Source: Bacillus tuaregi | Lineage (GTDB): Bacteria; Bacillota; Bacilli; Bacillales; Cytobacillaceae | Direction of reading: 5' to 3' | Length of the DNA: 64,000 bases | Assembly (NCBI RefSeq): GCF_900104575.1 | Contig: NZ_LT629731.1 | Location: 632,189 to 696,188, forward strand | Part shown: in pieces, positions 1 to 6,749 of the stretch | Position numbering within the stretch: position 1 is the first letter of the stretch | How the letters are laid out: the number at the start of each line of letters is the position of its first letter | Made by a program: the position numbers and the translations under genes | The notes under the pieces: generated by a model | Database searches by the model: none | What the model saw: the letters and a program-made list of their open reading frames with translations, nothing else | What the model was told of the DNA's origin: nothing

Positions 1-35
1 AAGAATAGTCTTTTTGAAACATATGGAAGGGAGGT

Positions 36-166
36 TTGGGACGGAGGGACAGGTTTGTCCCAAATTTCTATATGCACGACAAAGCCCTATCCTTGGGTTG
101 GATAGGGCTTTGCATTGTGTTATCCTAATTGTTTATTTCAGGGACAATGGACTGTCCCCTCGTCCC
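36..166. repeat. GGGAC/GTCCC dispersed hairpin repeats
   Basis: Two short inverted-repeat motifs built on GGGAC...GTCCC lie before the first gene (36-65 and 141-166). The second reads gggaca-atggac-tgtccc followed by ctcgtccc. Related sequence returns just after the next gene pair (849-866 and 905-912), so the gene pair is bracketed by the same repeat type. These resemble small dispersed hairpin repeats of Bacillaceae; no function is assigned. Confidence 0.45.
81..111. terminator. Hairpin, possible terminator
   Basis: A perfect 12-bp stem (aaagccctatcc / ggatagggcttt) around a 7-nt loop. It resembles a bidirectional intrinsic terminator, but the tract after the stem is only weakly T-rich on the plus strand. 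It probably ends a gene lying to the left of the window. Confidence 0.5.
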
Positions 167-217
167 AATTAGTTATACAATGAAGAGGATATAAATTTTT
201 ACAACTAGGAGAGACAG

Positions 218-505
218 ATGGACGCGAAAGAACAATCATTGCTGAATTATTATTATCGTAAATTGGTGGAGCAGACATTTGATGAGAAGGATGTCTATTC
301 TTTCTTGACCTTAATCCGGAATCGCTGCCAAGAGATTCGTAGTATTCATGAGCTTACAGATTTTGTTGTGCAGCGTGAACAGTATACAGGTTTTATCAAG
401 GACTATTTATTTGAAATGCGAAAAAGGTTTGAAAGCCTTGGAAAAACGAAACAGCGCTTCGAATTGAAGATGTATTTTCCTTCAAGGAAATCAAAAGCGG
501 AGTGA
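218..505 (+). CDS. Hypothetical protein, N-terminal part of a probable frameshifted gene
   Basis: A 95-residue charged, helix-rich protein that I do not recognise. It starts at an ATG preceded by an aggagag Shine-Dalgarno site. The last ~14 residues (ELKMYFPSRKSKAE) look unlike the rest, whereas the +1-shifted frame over the same bases reads R-I-E-D-V-F-S-F-K-E-I-K-S-G and runs straight into the next ORF. The simplest reading is one ~213-residue gene broken by a missing base near 459-461. The alternative is two genes coupled by a GTGA overlap. No domain or signal peptide is visible. Confidence 0.55.
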   Translation: MDAKEQSLLNYYYRKLVEQTFDEKDVYSFLTLIRNRCQEIRSIHELTDFVVQREQYTGFIKDYLFEMRKRFESLGKTKQRFELKMYFPSRKSKAE

Positions 506-858
506 ACAAGGCATTGGAGGAAGTTCAGTTAAGTGGTTTAACCAACGAGCAGCTGAATGATTTGGTCACATGCCTTATTTCGGTGCTCCAGCAGATTTCT
601 ATCAAGGAAAATGATAAAGAAATTGGGAAGCTCTTTTTTGCCCTCTCGCAAAAACAAATCATCTTGATGGCGGAGATAGAGGTCAGCCAAAATATGTTTA
701 AAAAGACGAATGCGGTCTTTCCTATCCTGACCGCCAATAATTATTATCTCGAGATGAAAAAACAGGATCGGTTTGATACACCGTATTTGTTTGCTGATGA
801 AGTGATTGAAATAAAGAACCGTGATGGAAAGCTGGAAATTGTGATACTGGGGACATGA
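502..858 (+). CDS. Hypothetical protein, C-terminal part of a probable frameshifted gene
   Basis: A 118-residue, soluble-looking protein of unknown function. Its nominal GTG start overlaps the upstream stop (GTGA) and has no convincing ribosome-binding site of its own. The frame stays open upstream across 460-501 with natural-looking sequence, which supports continuity with the preceding ORF. The stop codon sits in a gggacatgagggacggg segment, one of the GGGAC-type dispersed repeats, so the last residues may be repeat-derived. Confidence 0.5.
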   Translation: MNKALEEVQLSGLTNEQLNDLVTCLISVLQQISIKENDKEIGKLFFALSQKQIILMAEIEVSQNMFKKTNAVFPILTANNYYLEMKKQDRFDTPYLFADEVIEIKNRDGKLEIVILGT

Positions 859-1160
859 GGGACGGGTATATTTCCTAGTAATCTGAGAATCTTAATTCCA
901 AATTGCTGTCCCAAGACCTTCATAAACCTGGTGTCATAAAATTGTCAAAAAATTTTTACAATTATCCAATCAAAATGGTGTACAATAACATATGTAGGAG
1001 GTAAGCTTGTTTTGTATAAATAAATAGGCACCTTCAATCGATTAAGAAAGGGGGCAAAAAATAGCAGCGTTTAAGTAAAGCAAATGAACAAATGATTGTT
1101 AGGCGAAACGGCATTGGGATAATTCTGGAAATTAAAAATAAAAGCGAGGGAACTTTTAAA

Positions 1161-1343
1161 ATGTGGGTTATTACTGTGTATGGAAAAAATGATGTTCAAA
1201 TGTTTGAATTTGATAATCAAGAAGAGGCTAAAGAATCTTTTAAGAAAATCAAGGGAAGCAAAGTCCTTACTGAGGTTATCTACTATAATGACTTTGATTC
1301 AGAACTTATCGAAGAGGCTTATGTAAACTCCAAAGTTTCTTAA
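1161..1343 (+). CDS. Small conserved-looking protein, 60 aa
   Basis: A 60-residue acidic protein beginning MWVITVYGKNDVQMFEF. I chose the ATG at 1161 because gaggg lies 10 bases upstream; an in-frame upstream ATG at 1092 has no such site. The sequence alternates short beta-like (WVITVYG) and charged helical (NQEEAKESFKKIKGSK) segments, compatible with a small alpha/beta fold. I recall similar uncharacterised small proteins in Bacillus but cannot assign a role. A promoter-like tacaat occurs at 981-986. The gene ends about 50 bp before a c-di-AMP riboswitch, which it precedes and so is not controlled by. Confidence 0.6.
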   Translation: MWVITVYGKNDVQMFEFDNQEEAKESFKKIKGSKVLTEVIYYNDFDSELIEEAYVNSKVS

Positions 1344-1392
1344 AAGAGACAGTACCTTTTTACTTACCCAATACCAACAAAAAAGTTTCCAA

Positions 1393-1545
1393 ATTCTAAA
1401 TCGCCGAAACCATAGAGTGCGGGGGAACCATCTGGATTCAGTAGAATCCAAGGGGTGAATCCTTTACATAGGTAGGGCTACTCTGGCCCGAATCCGTCAG
1501 CTAACCTCGTAAGCGTTATAGAGAAAGAACTTGGGGCTTATGGCA
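1393..1545 (+). promoter_or_regulatory. c-di-AMP riboswitch (ydaO/yuaA type)
   Basis: The sequence carries the conserved blocks of the ydaO-yuaA class in order: cgccgaaacc, gggggaacca, aaggggtgaatcc, tagggctactctggcccgaa, and tccgtcagctaacctcgtaa followed by gcgt. This class binds cyclic di-AMP and usually turns off potassium-uptake or cell-wall hydrolase genes by transcription termination. An intrinsic terminator follows at once, as expected. No plus-strand gene follows: the next element is an insertion sequence on the other strand, so the riboswitch is orphaned here. Confidence 0.88.
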
Positions 1546-1551
1546 TCCAAG

Positions 1552-1603
1552 AAAAAGTGTCTACAGGTCATGAATACATGAACTTGTAGGCACTTTTTTA
1601 TTT
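1552..1603 (+). terminator. Riboswitch expression-platform terminator
   Basis: A stem (aaaaagtgtctaca / tgtaggcacttttt) with an inner tcatg/catga pairing, followed by a T run. It lies directly after the c-di-AMP aptamer and is the expected off-state terminator. Confidence 0.8.
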
Positions 1604-1868
1604 TAGGCTCTGATACACTGGGAGGTTGATTTCCGTTCCTAAACCTCATCTCTCCGATAAACCCCAATCACCGCTGGAAAGCTCAAGTAATCCTTCTTTA
1701 ACTCGGTGTTTGTCAATATAGTTGTCGCATTTAGCTACTTTAGTATTCTAATAGAATTTTCCCAATGCCCTAGCTTAGTCAAGGCTACCGCGCTGCGCTT
1801 GGTGCCCTGGTGATTTGAATCGAAAGTAAAAGCTTGCTTTCAATTCAAATCACCAGGAAATATGGATC

Positions 1869-2949
1869 CTATGGTTTTCTTAATACTTTACCCTGTCCCT
1901 CATCTCGCATTGGATTTAGTGCTACTTTCTCATTTGGTGCCCAATTTCTTGTGCCTCTTGCCCAACGTTCTGGATGCTTATCCTTTGCGACTTCGTATAC
2001 CTTTTTTCGCTTTTCCAATATAGCTAAGTGTTCTCCGGTATGACACTGCACAGGCGTCACAAAATTTAGCCCACTATGCAGGTGAATTTCGTTGTACCAA
2101 TAGACAAATTGCTGTGCCCACTTTCTTGCTTCTTCTAGTGATGCAAAACCTTTATGTGGATAATCCGGTCGATATTTGAGTGTCCGAAACATTGCCTCTG
2201 AGTAAGGATTATCATTACTCACACGCGGTCTTGAAAAGGAGCTTTGAATACCTAATTTCTCTAGTAAACTTAAGAATGTTTCAGCTTTCATCGGGCTACC
2301 GTTATCTGAATGCAGCACAAGTGGTGCCCCTTGTATTTTTTCATTGATTACTGCTTTTTTCACAAGCATTTCAGCGTGCTTTGATTCTTCTGTTTCCCAA
2401 ACTTCCCAGCCAACTGCCTTTCTACTAAATAAATCGATAATTAAATAGAGTCGATAATATAAACCTCTCACCGGTCCGCCAAGCCACGTAATATCCCATG
2501 TCCACACTTGATTTGGTGCTGTTGCCAGATGACTCTCAGGGACTCTTTTACCAGGTTTTTGACTACGACCGCGATGATGTTGCATTTTTTCTTCACGTAA
2601 TACTCGATAAAAAGTTGATTCTGAAGCAATGTAAGTTCCTTTGTCTGCCAGCTTTGGTACAATCTGTGTCGGCGGTAAATCGACGTATTCTTTCTGCTTA
2701 ATCACTGTCAGAATTTCTTCTTTTTCTTCTTCAGACAACTTATTTTTCGGTATGGGTCTTTTCGCAAAATGGACGCTGATCGACTTTCACGTTTCCATCT
2801 TCCACCCAGCGCTCATATGTTCGAACACTAATATGAAGTTCCTCACAAGCCTTCGCTAATCGCGCACCATTTTGATTAGCTTCTTGGATGAGTTCAACTG
2901 CTAATGCGCGATTTGACGGGCTAATCATTCTTCCTCGTTGTCCCCCCAA
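1869..2949 (-). pseudogene. IS3-family transposase OrfB (frameshifted)
   Basis: The catalytic rve integrase half (from 2738) shows the DDE triad: D in WTWDITWL, D in LHSDNGSPM and E in NPYSEAMFRTLK. The N-terminal helix-turn-helix part (ISPSNRALAVELIQEANQNG) is in another frame and ends early at 2740. Reading without one T of the four-T run (plus-strand aaaa at 2766-2769) joins VDQRPF to AKRPIPKNKLSEEEKEE and restores a single ~360-codon OrfB. A one-base insertion therefore inactivates it, unless slippage on the T run rescues it. Confidence 0.8.
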
Positions 2950-3446
2950 ATCGCTTGGGCCTTTTTTCGCAAAAGTAATAAAGCCGCAGCTTCTGCGAGT
3001 GCCTTTTCTTTCTTTTGAAGCTCTTTTTCTAATTCCTTAGCACGCTTCTGTTCTTCCTTCAGAGCTCCATTTAGCTGTTTACTTTGGTCGAAGGCCTGAC
3101 CATTTGCTTGAAGGCATACCGTTTTCCATGCTTCAATTTGTTCACGATACAAACCTTTTTTACGACAATACTCGGCAAGCTCCGTTTCATTCATCGCGAA
3201 CGTCTCCATCACGATTAAAAACTTATCTTGGCTGCTCCATTTATCACTTGTTTTTCCATTACCGGGAGTGGCCATACCATCTGCGCGCGCTGCCCTACGC
3301 CATTTGTACAATGTCACATCTGAAATACCCAATTCTTTCGAGATTACCGGTACAGATTCATTATTTGGCGGCATCATTCGTTTGATAATAGCCTCTTTTT
3401 GTTCTTGCGTATATCGTGCTCCATTTTTTTCAGTCATATCGATCAA
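2925..3446 (-). CDS. IS3-family transposase OrfA
   Basis: A 173-residue OrfA. Residues ~10-55 form a helix-turn-helix (YTQEQKEAIIKRM ... ISKELGISDVTLYKWRR) that binds the element ends. Residues ~115-165 are a lysine/glutamate-rich leucine-zipper-like coiled coil (LKEEQKRAKELEKELQKKEK) used for multimerisation. Its 3' end overlaps the start of orfB by 25 bp, the usual IS3 arrangement in which programmed -1 frameshifting makes the fusion transposase. OrfA looks intact although orfB is broken. Confidence 0.8.
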   Translation of the reverse strand: MIDMTEKNGARYTQEQKEAIIKRMMPPNNESVPVISKELGISDVTLYKWRRAARADGMATPGNGKTSDKWSSQDKFLIVMETFAMNETELAEYCRKKGLYREQIEAWKTVCLQANGQAFDQSKQLNGALKEEQKRAKELEKELQKKEKALAEAAALLLLRKKAQAIWGDNEEE

Positions 3447-3498
3447 CCTCCGTGTTATTTACTTAACTATAACACTAAAGTATCGTACGACATCTATC

Positions 3499-3882
3499 CT
3501 AACAGAGAGGGAACTCGCGGAAGCTCACAAATTCATTTCCTCTGACAATCGTGAAATCTAACGAATATTCATGACAATTGCGCGGGACAAGGCTCCAGGT
3601 TCTTTTGATTAGATCGCTGGCCTGCTGTGGATTCTTGGCAAAAACGAACACAAACTCATCACGGGTAATTTTTAAAGCATAGACCTTCTCAACCGAAATA
3701 CAAAGATAATTTTGCTTTGTCCATTCGTCGACCAGCTCGGTATCGATCTGTACCTGACTCAGAATGGTATGGGAATCATTTGGTGACACCAGGCCCTCCC
3801 GCATCAGGTAATAGAGGGAATGGGCCGTATAGGAATAGTCATTCTGAACAGCTTCTTCAAATAGCTCTTTGATGGTCGGCAT
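3499..3882 (-). CDS. Hypothetical protein of a phage-like replication module
   Basis: About 128 residues, starting MPTIKELFEEAVQ. I chose the ATG at 3882 because gggggag lies 7 bases upstream; an in-frame start at 3918 lacks a site. The start overlaps the end of the DnaB-like gene by 26 bp, so the two are probably co-transcribed and coupled. I recognise no domain. The final residues (FREFPLC) end only 7 bp from the inferred insertion-sequence end, so the natural C-terminus may have been replaced when the element inserted. Confidence 0.6.
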   Translation of the reverse strand: MPTIKELFEEAVQNDYSYTAHSLYYLMREGLVSPNDSHTILSQVQIDTELVDEWTKQNYLCISVEKVYALKITRDEFVFVFAKNPQQASDLIKRTWSLVPRNCHEYSLDFTIVRGNEFVSFREFPLC

Positions 3883-5149
3883 CCTTGATCTCCCCCGTAT
3901 TCTCATTGTAGACGGCATGGGCTGTACCTACTGGCCCGTTTCGATTTTTCGTTATAATAAGCTCCAATGCTGGATTCTTCACTGAGCGGTCATAATATTT
4001 CTCGCGGTAAAGTAGAATCATCATATCTGCGTCCTGCTCGACACAGCCGGAGTCTCGAATGTCACTCATGCTTGGGCGCTTATCCTGCCGCTGCTCAACC
4101 GAGCGATTCAGCTGGGCAAGGCAGACAACCGGACAGTTGAAATCCTTTGCCATCGCCTTCAGGCCTTTAGAGATTTCGCCTATCTGCTGATTGGCGTTGC
4201 CGCCGTAGGTGTCATTCGGTGTGATGAGCCCCAAATAATCGATAAACACAATCGGCTTCCTATCAGGGAATTCATGAATCATTTTGCGTAGCTTTGCCCG
4301 CATCATTGGGACGCTTTGGCTGGAGCCGTCGAATAGCTGAATTTCCGTTTCATTCAGCCTGCCTAATACAGTTGACCAATGGTTTTTTTGCGCTTCCGTT
4401 AAATGCTGATAAGGATCCCGCATTTTCGCCCGATTGAAGCCTCCGGTGCTGGCAATCAATCGCTTTGTGATGTTATGAGCGGGCATTTCCAATGAAAAAA
4501 TCACCGGCAGATAGCGCTGCCAGCCGGCTTGCTTTGCCAGATGAAGCATCACATCGGTTTTTCCCATACTGGGTCTTGCTGCAATGATGGTTAAATCTCC
4601 GTCCTGAAAGCCATTTGTAAAGGCGTCGAGCTGTGCGATTCCAGAAAGAGCAGTGGGTGGCTGCTTTGCCTCGCACCAAGGATCATCATAAACAGCCAAA
4701 AGCTCGTCGTTGATGGACCGATGATCGTTGATCTTGGCTTGATTCATATTTTGTAAAGCGGAGATCACTCGATCCATGGCCCATTCTTCTTTTACCGCCA
4801 AGGTTAAAATGTTCTTCTTCTCGCGTTGCTTCCAGTCCTCGAGCACGATATCCTCATAAGACTCATAACGCTCAGGATTGGCATAGGATAAAAGCTCCTG
4901 GACATACGAAAGTCCACCGAAAATTTCAGGATCTCCCTCAAGTGCAATGGTTACCGAGTCTACGGCTCTCGATTGGCTATGTATTTTTTTCATCAGCCTT
5001 AGTAACAGCCTATGCCGTCCTTCCGCAAAATGTTCTGGCAGGATGGAGGTGTCTTGCAGCAGATGATTTTCTTTTAAAAAGCTTCCCAGCAATGCCTTTT
5101 CAGCTAAACACAGTTGAGGCATCGTCCCAATTGTCTGCTCAGATTTCAT
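3857..5149 (-). CDS. DnaB-like replicative helicase
   Basis: A 430-residue hexameric 5'-3' DNA helicase of the DnaB/phage type. An N-terminal DnaB-like helical domain (about residues 10-110) precedes a RecA-like motor with Walker A ARPSMGKTDVML, Walker B KPIVFIDYLGLI and the DnaB-specific segment DIRDSGCVEQDADMMILLYR. It is close to full length for DnaB. I chose the ATG at 5149, with ggggagg upstream; it overlaps the stop of the DnaD-like gene (ATGA), indicating translational coupling. The chromosome will have its own dnaC helicase, so this copy most likely belongs to an integrated phage or element. Confidence 0.85.
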   Translation of the reverse strand: MKSEQTIGTMPQLCLAEKALLGSFLKENHLLQDTSILPEHFAEGRHRLLLRLMKKIHSQSRAVDSVTIALEGDPEIFGGLSYVQELLSYANPERYESYEDIVLEDWKQREKKNILTLAVKEEWAMDRVISALQNMNQAKINDHRSINDELLAVYDDPWCEAKQPPTALSGIAQLDAFTNGFQDGDLTIIAARPSMGKTDVMLHLAKQAGWQRYLPVIFSLEMPAHNITKRLIASTGGFNRAKMRDPYQHLTEAQKNHWSTVLGRLNETEIQLFDGSSQSVPMMRAKLRKMIHEFPDRKPIVFIDYLGLITPNDTYGGNANQQIGEISKGLKAMAKDFNCPVVCLAQLNRSVEQRQDKRPSMSDIRDSGCVEQDADMMILLYREKYYDRSVKNPALELIITKNRNGPVGTAHAVYNENTGEIKDADHQRAI

Positions 5150-6294
5150 CACCAATCCTCCCCTTCTGTTAAATCAAGCTGAAAGCTGCGGGAAATATCT
5201 CGGCCTTTATCATGCTGTCGGTATGGGCGGGTTGGCTTTTTGCTTTGATCACGGTTAATTTCATGCTTCACCAAATCCGAAATGGTCTTAATTCCTAAAC
5301 GAGTCCAGTTGGAGAGAATGGTCCATAGGTAACCTAACCCCGGCTTGGAGGCCCGCTTCACTCTTTCAATCGCCTCCAAAATGAGCTCCATTGTCATGCG
5401 TGAACGGTTCAAATGGGTTTCGAGCATTTGAACGTGATTCGATCGAAGCGCATAGCCAAAAACAGCTTTCCAGGTTTCAACGACTTCAGACGAAAGGGAA
5501 TGCTTCTGTGTGTCTGTCTGTTGTTGTCTAAATAATGCGGAACAAACTTCGGAATCTGTTTCCGAACCTGAGCGGTGATTGGAATGATGTTCGGTAATCG
5601 TTTCCGAACCTGAGCGGTGATTGGAATGATGTTCGGTATTTTTTTTCGAGCATGAGCGTTGCTCGGATTGAAGTTCGGTAATATTTTCCGAGCATGAGTG
5701 GTGCTCGGATTGAAGTTCGGTAATATTCTCCGAGCATGAGTGGTGCTCAGAATAAAATTCGGTAATATTTTCCGAGCCAAAGTGATGTTTGGCATGATGT
5801 TGAGGTAGATTTTGCGAAACTGAGTGGTTCTCGGAATAGGATACATTGATATGTTCCAATTCGAAGCGTTGTCTGGAATCACTTTTGGTCTTATCAAGCT
5901 CGGAATGAAATCCTGCTGATGGGACTGCATTCACATTTTTTTCGGCGCTATCAGAGGAAATTGTTTTTTCAGAAGGATATTTGTTCGTCTGCTGAGTTTC
6001 TTGGAAAAGCTCCAGACTCTGGAAAGGAATGATCCGATATCTTGGGGCTTTTCCTTGTCTTGAGACATAATCAATCCGGCCTTTTTCCTTCAGCTCTTTG
6101 CGGGCCTTCCGTAACGTGCGGTCTGTTAGATTCGTTTTGACACATAGCACCGACTCCGCAACAGAAAAGTGATGATTCCCGCCTGACTTATGATTCATAT
6201 GCATCAATGCGTACCATACATTAATCGCCGACGGCGAAAGCGGATGTAATTCCAGCCAACTATAAAAAGCAGACATTTCCTGTACATAATCCAT
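5149..6294 (-). CDS. DnaD-like replication initiator/helicase loader with internal repeats
   Basis: 381 residues. Residues ~10-95 look like the winged-helix N-terminal domain of phage/plasmid initiators (SPSAINVWYALMHM ... LTDRTLRKARKELKEKGRIDYV). Residues ~270-340 resemble a DnaD C-terminal domain (VETWKAVFGYAL ... LGYLWTILSNW). Between them lies a low-complexity Ser/His/Glu-rich linker with five 14-residue repeats (SENITELQSEHHSC type, residues 174-249). The gene heads a coupled module with the DnaB-like helicase, so it probably opens or marks an element origin and loads that helicase. The start ATG follows gtgaggga. Confidence 0.7.
   Translation of the reverse strand: MDYVQEMSAFYSWLELHPLSPSAINVWYALMHMNHKSGGNHHFSVAESVLCVKTNLTDRTLRKARKELKEKGRIDYVSRQGKAPRYRIIPFQSLELFQETQQTNKYPSEKTISSDSAEKNVNAVPSAGFHSELDKTKSDSRQRFELEHINVSYSENHSVSQNLPQHHAKHHFGSENITEFYSEHHSCSENITELQSEHHSCSENITELQSEQRSCSKKNTEHHSNHRSGSETITEHHSNHRSGSETDSEVCSALFRQQQTDTQKHSLSSEVVETWKAVFGYALRSNHVQMLETHLNRSRMTMELILEAIERVKRASKPGLGYLWTILSNWTRLGIKTISDLVKHEINRDQSKKPTRPYRQHDKGRDISRSFQLDLTEGEDW
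5548..5775 (-). repeat. 42-bp tandem repeats inside the DnaD-like gene
   Basis: About 5.4 units of a 42-bp (14-codon) repeat encoding SEN-I-T-E-x-x-S-E-H-H-S-C variants. Because 42 is a multiple of 3, a second frame also stays open here (5409-5930), but that is a by-product of the repeat. Copy number could vary between strains and change the linker length. Confidence 0.8.
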
Positions 6295-6507
6295 TCTGAA
6301 TCCCTCACCCTATGTAGTATTTGTCCTGAACTACCTTCATAGTTGTTATATAGATAAGAGGTGGAAAAAGGTCCTATGAGTTGAGGGAGAAGGGGAGATT
6401 TTTATTGGGATGTCATAGAATCTTCACATAAATAGAGTGGCTGTGACGATTGTTTCTGGTGGTTTGTTAAATTGGAGGGGATATTTTTGCAAAAGAGATC
6501 GAGTTCT

Positions 6508-6609
6508 TTAACTTCATTCAGCAGAAGTCCTCCACTTCTACAAGTGGGGGATGAATGGGAATGGTACTTCGATTCAGTAGGGGTTCAAACCCCGGCTGAA
6601 TCGAAGTAG
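6508..6609 (+). repeat. Module-A structured repeat, copy 1 (stand-alone)
   Basis: It starts ttaacttcattcagc, contains the hairpin cctccacttctacaagtggg and ends in a perfect stem-loop: tacttcgattcag, the hairpin ggggttcaaacccc, then ctgaatcgaagta. Other copies in the window (40336, 41954, 48068, 56781) end ctgaatgaagttaa instead and so pair with their own 5' end. The fold resembles right-end/reRNA-type structures of IS200/IS605 elements, which is an inference. The rest of 6295-6749 holds only this repeat and a partial GTGACAGGCAC repeat (6657-6677). Confidence 0.7.
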
Positions 6610-6710
6610 CAGTTTCAGTTATTGGGAGTGTTGATACTTGGTTTGTGAGTGATAAAAAGTGACAGGCACGCCCCGAACATAAGCATTGGATTTCGAGGGC
6701 AAATAATCAT

Positions 6711-6738
6711 TTAAAAAGAAGCACGAAATCCGTGCTTC
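6711..6738 (-). terminator. Intrinsic terminator of the exported hydrolase gene
   Basis: On the minus strand, gaagcacg-gattt-cgtgcttc followed by ttttt, 12 bp after the stop of the hydrolase gene. Confidence 0.8.
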
Positions 6739-6749
6739 AAATAATCGAA

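Larger units (their letters stand above)
1723..3492 (-). mobile_element. IS3-family insertion sequence
   Basis: About 1.77 kb carrying overlapping orfA and orfB on the minus strand. The ends share an imperfect inverted repeat: the left end starts tgtcgcatttagctactttagt and the right end, read inward, starts tgtcgtacgatactttagtg. I see no clear target-site duplication, so the exact ends are approximate. orfB carries a frameshift, so the copy is probably not autonomous. It sits between an orphan riboswitch and the 3' end of a replication-module gene, suggesting that insertion or a linked deletion removed the original neighbours. Confidence 0.8.

Noticed and set aside
5409-5930. 173-codon second frame within the DnaD-like gene
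   Set aside because: It stays open only because the 42-bp repeats are a multiple of three; domain content and coupling support the other frame.
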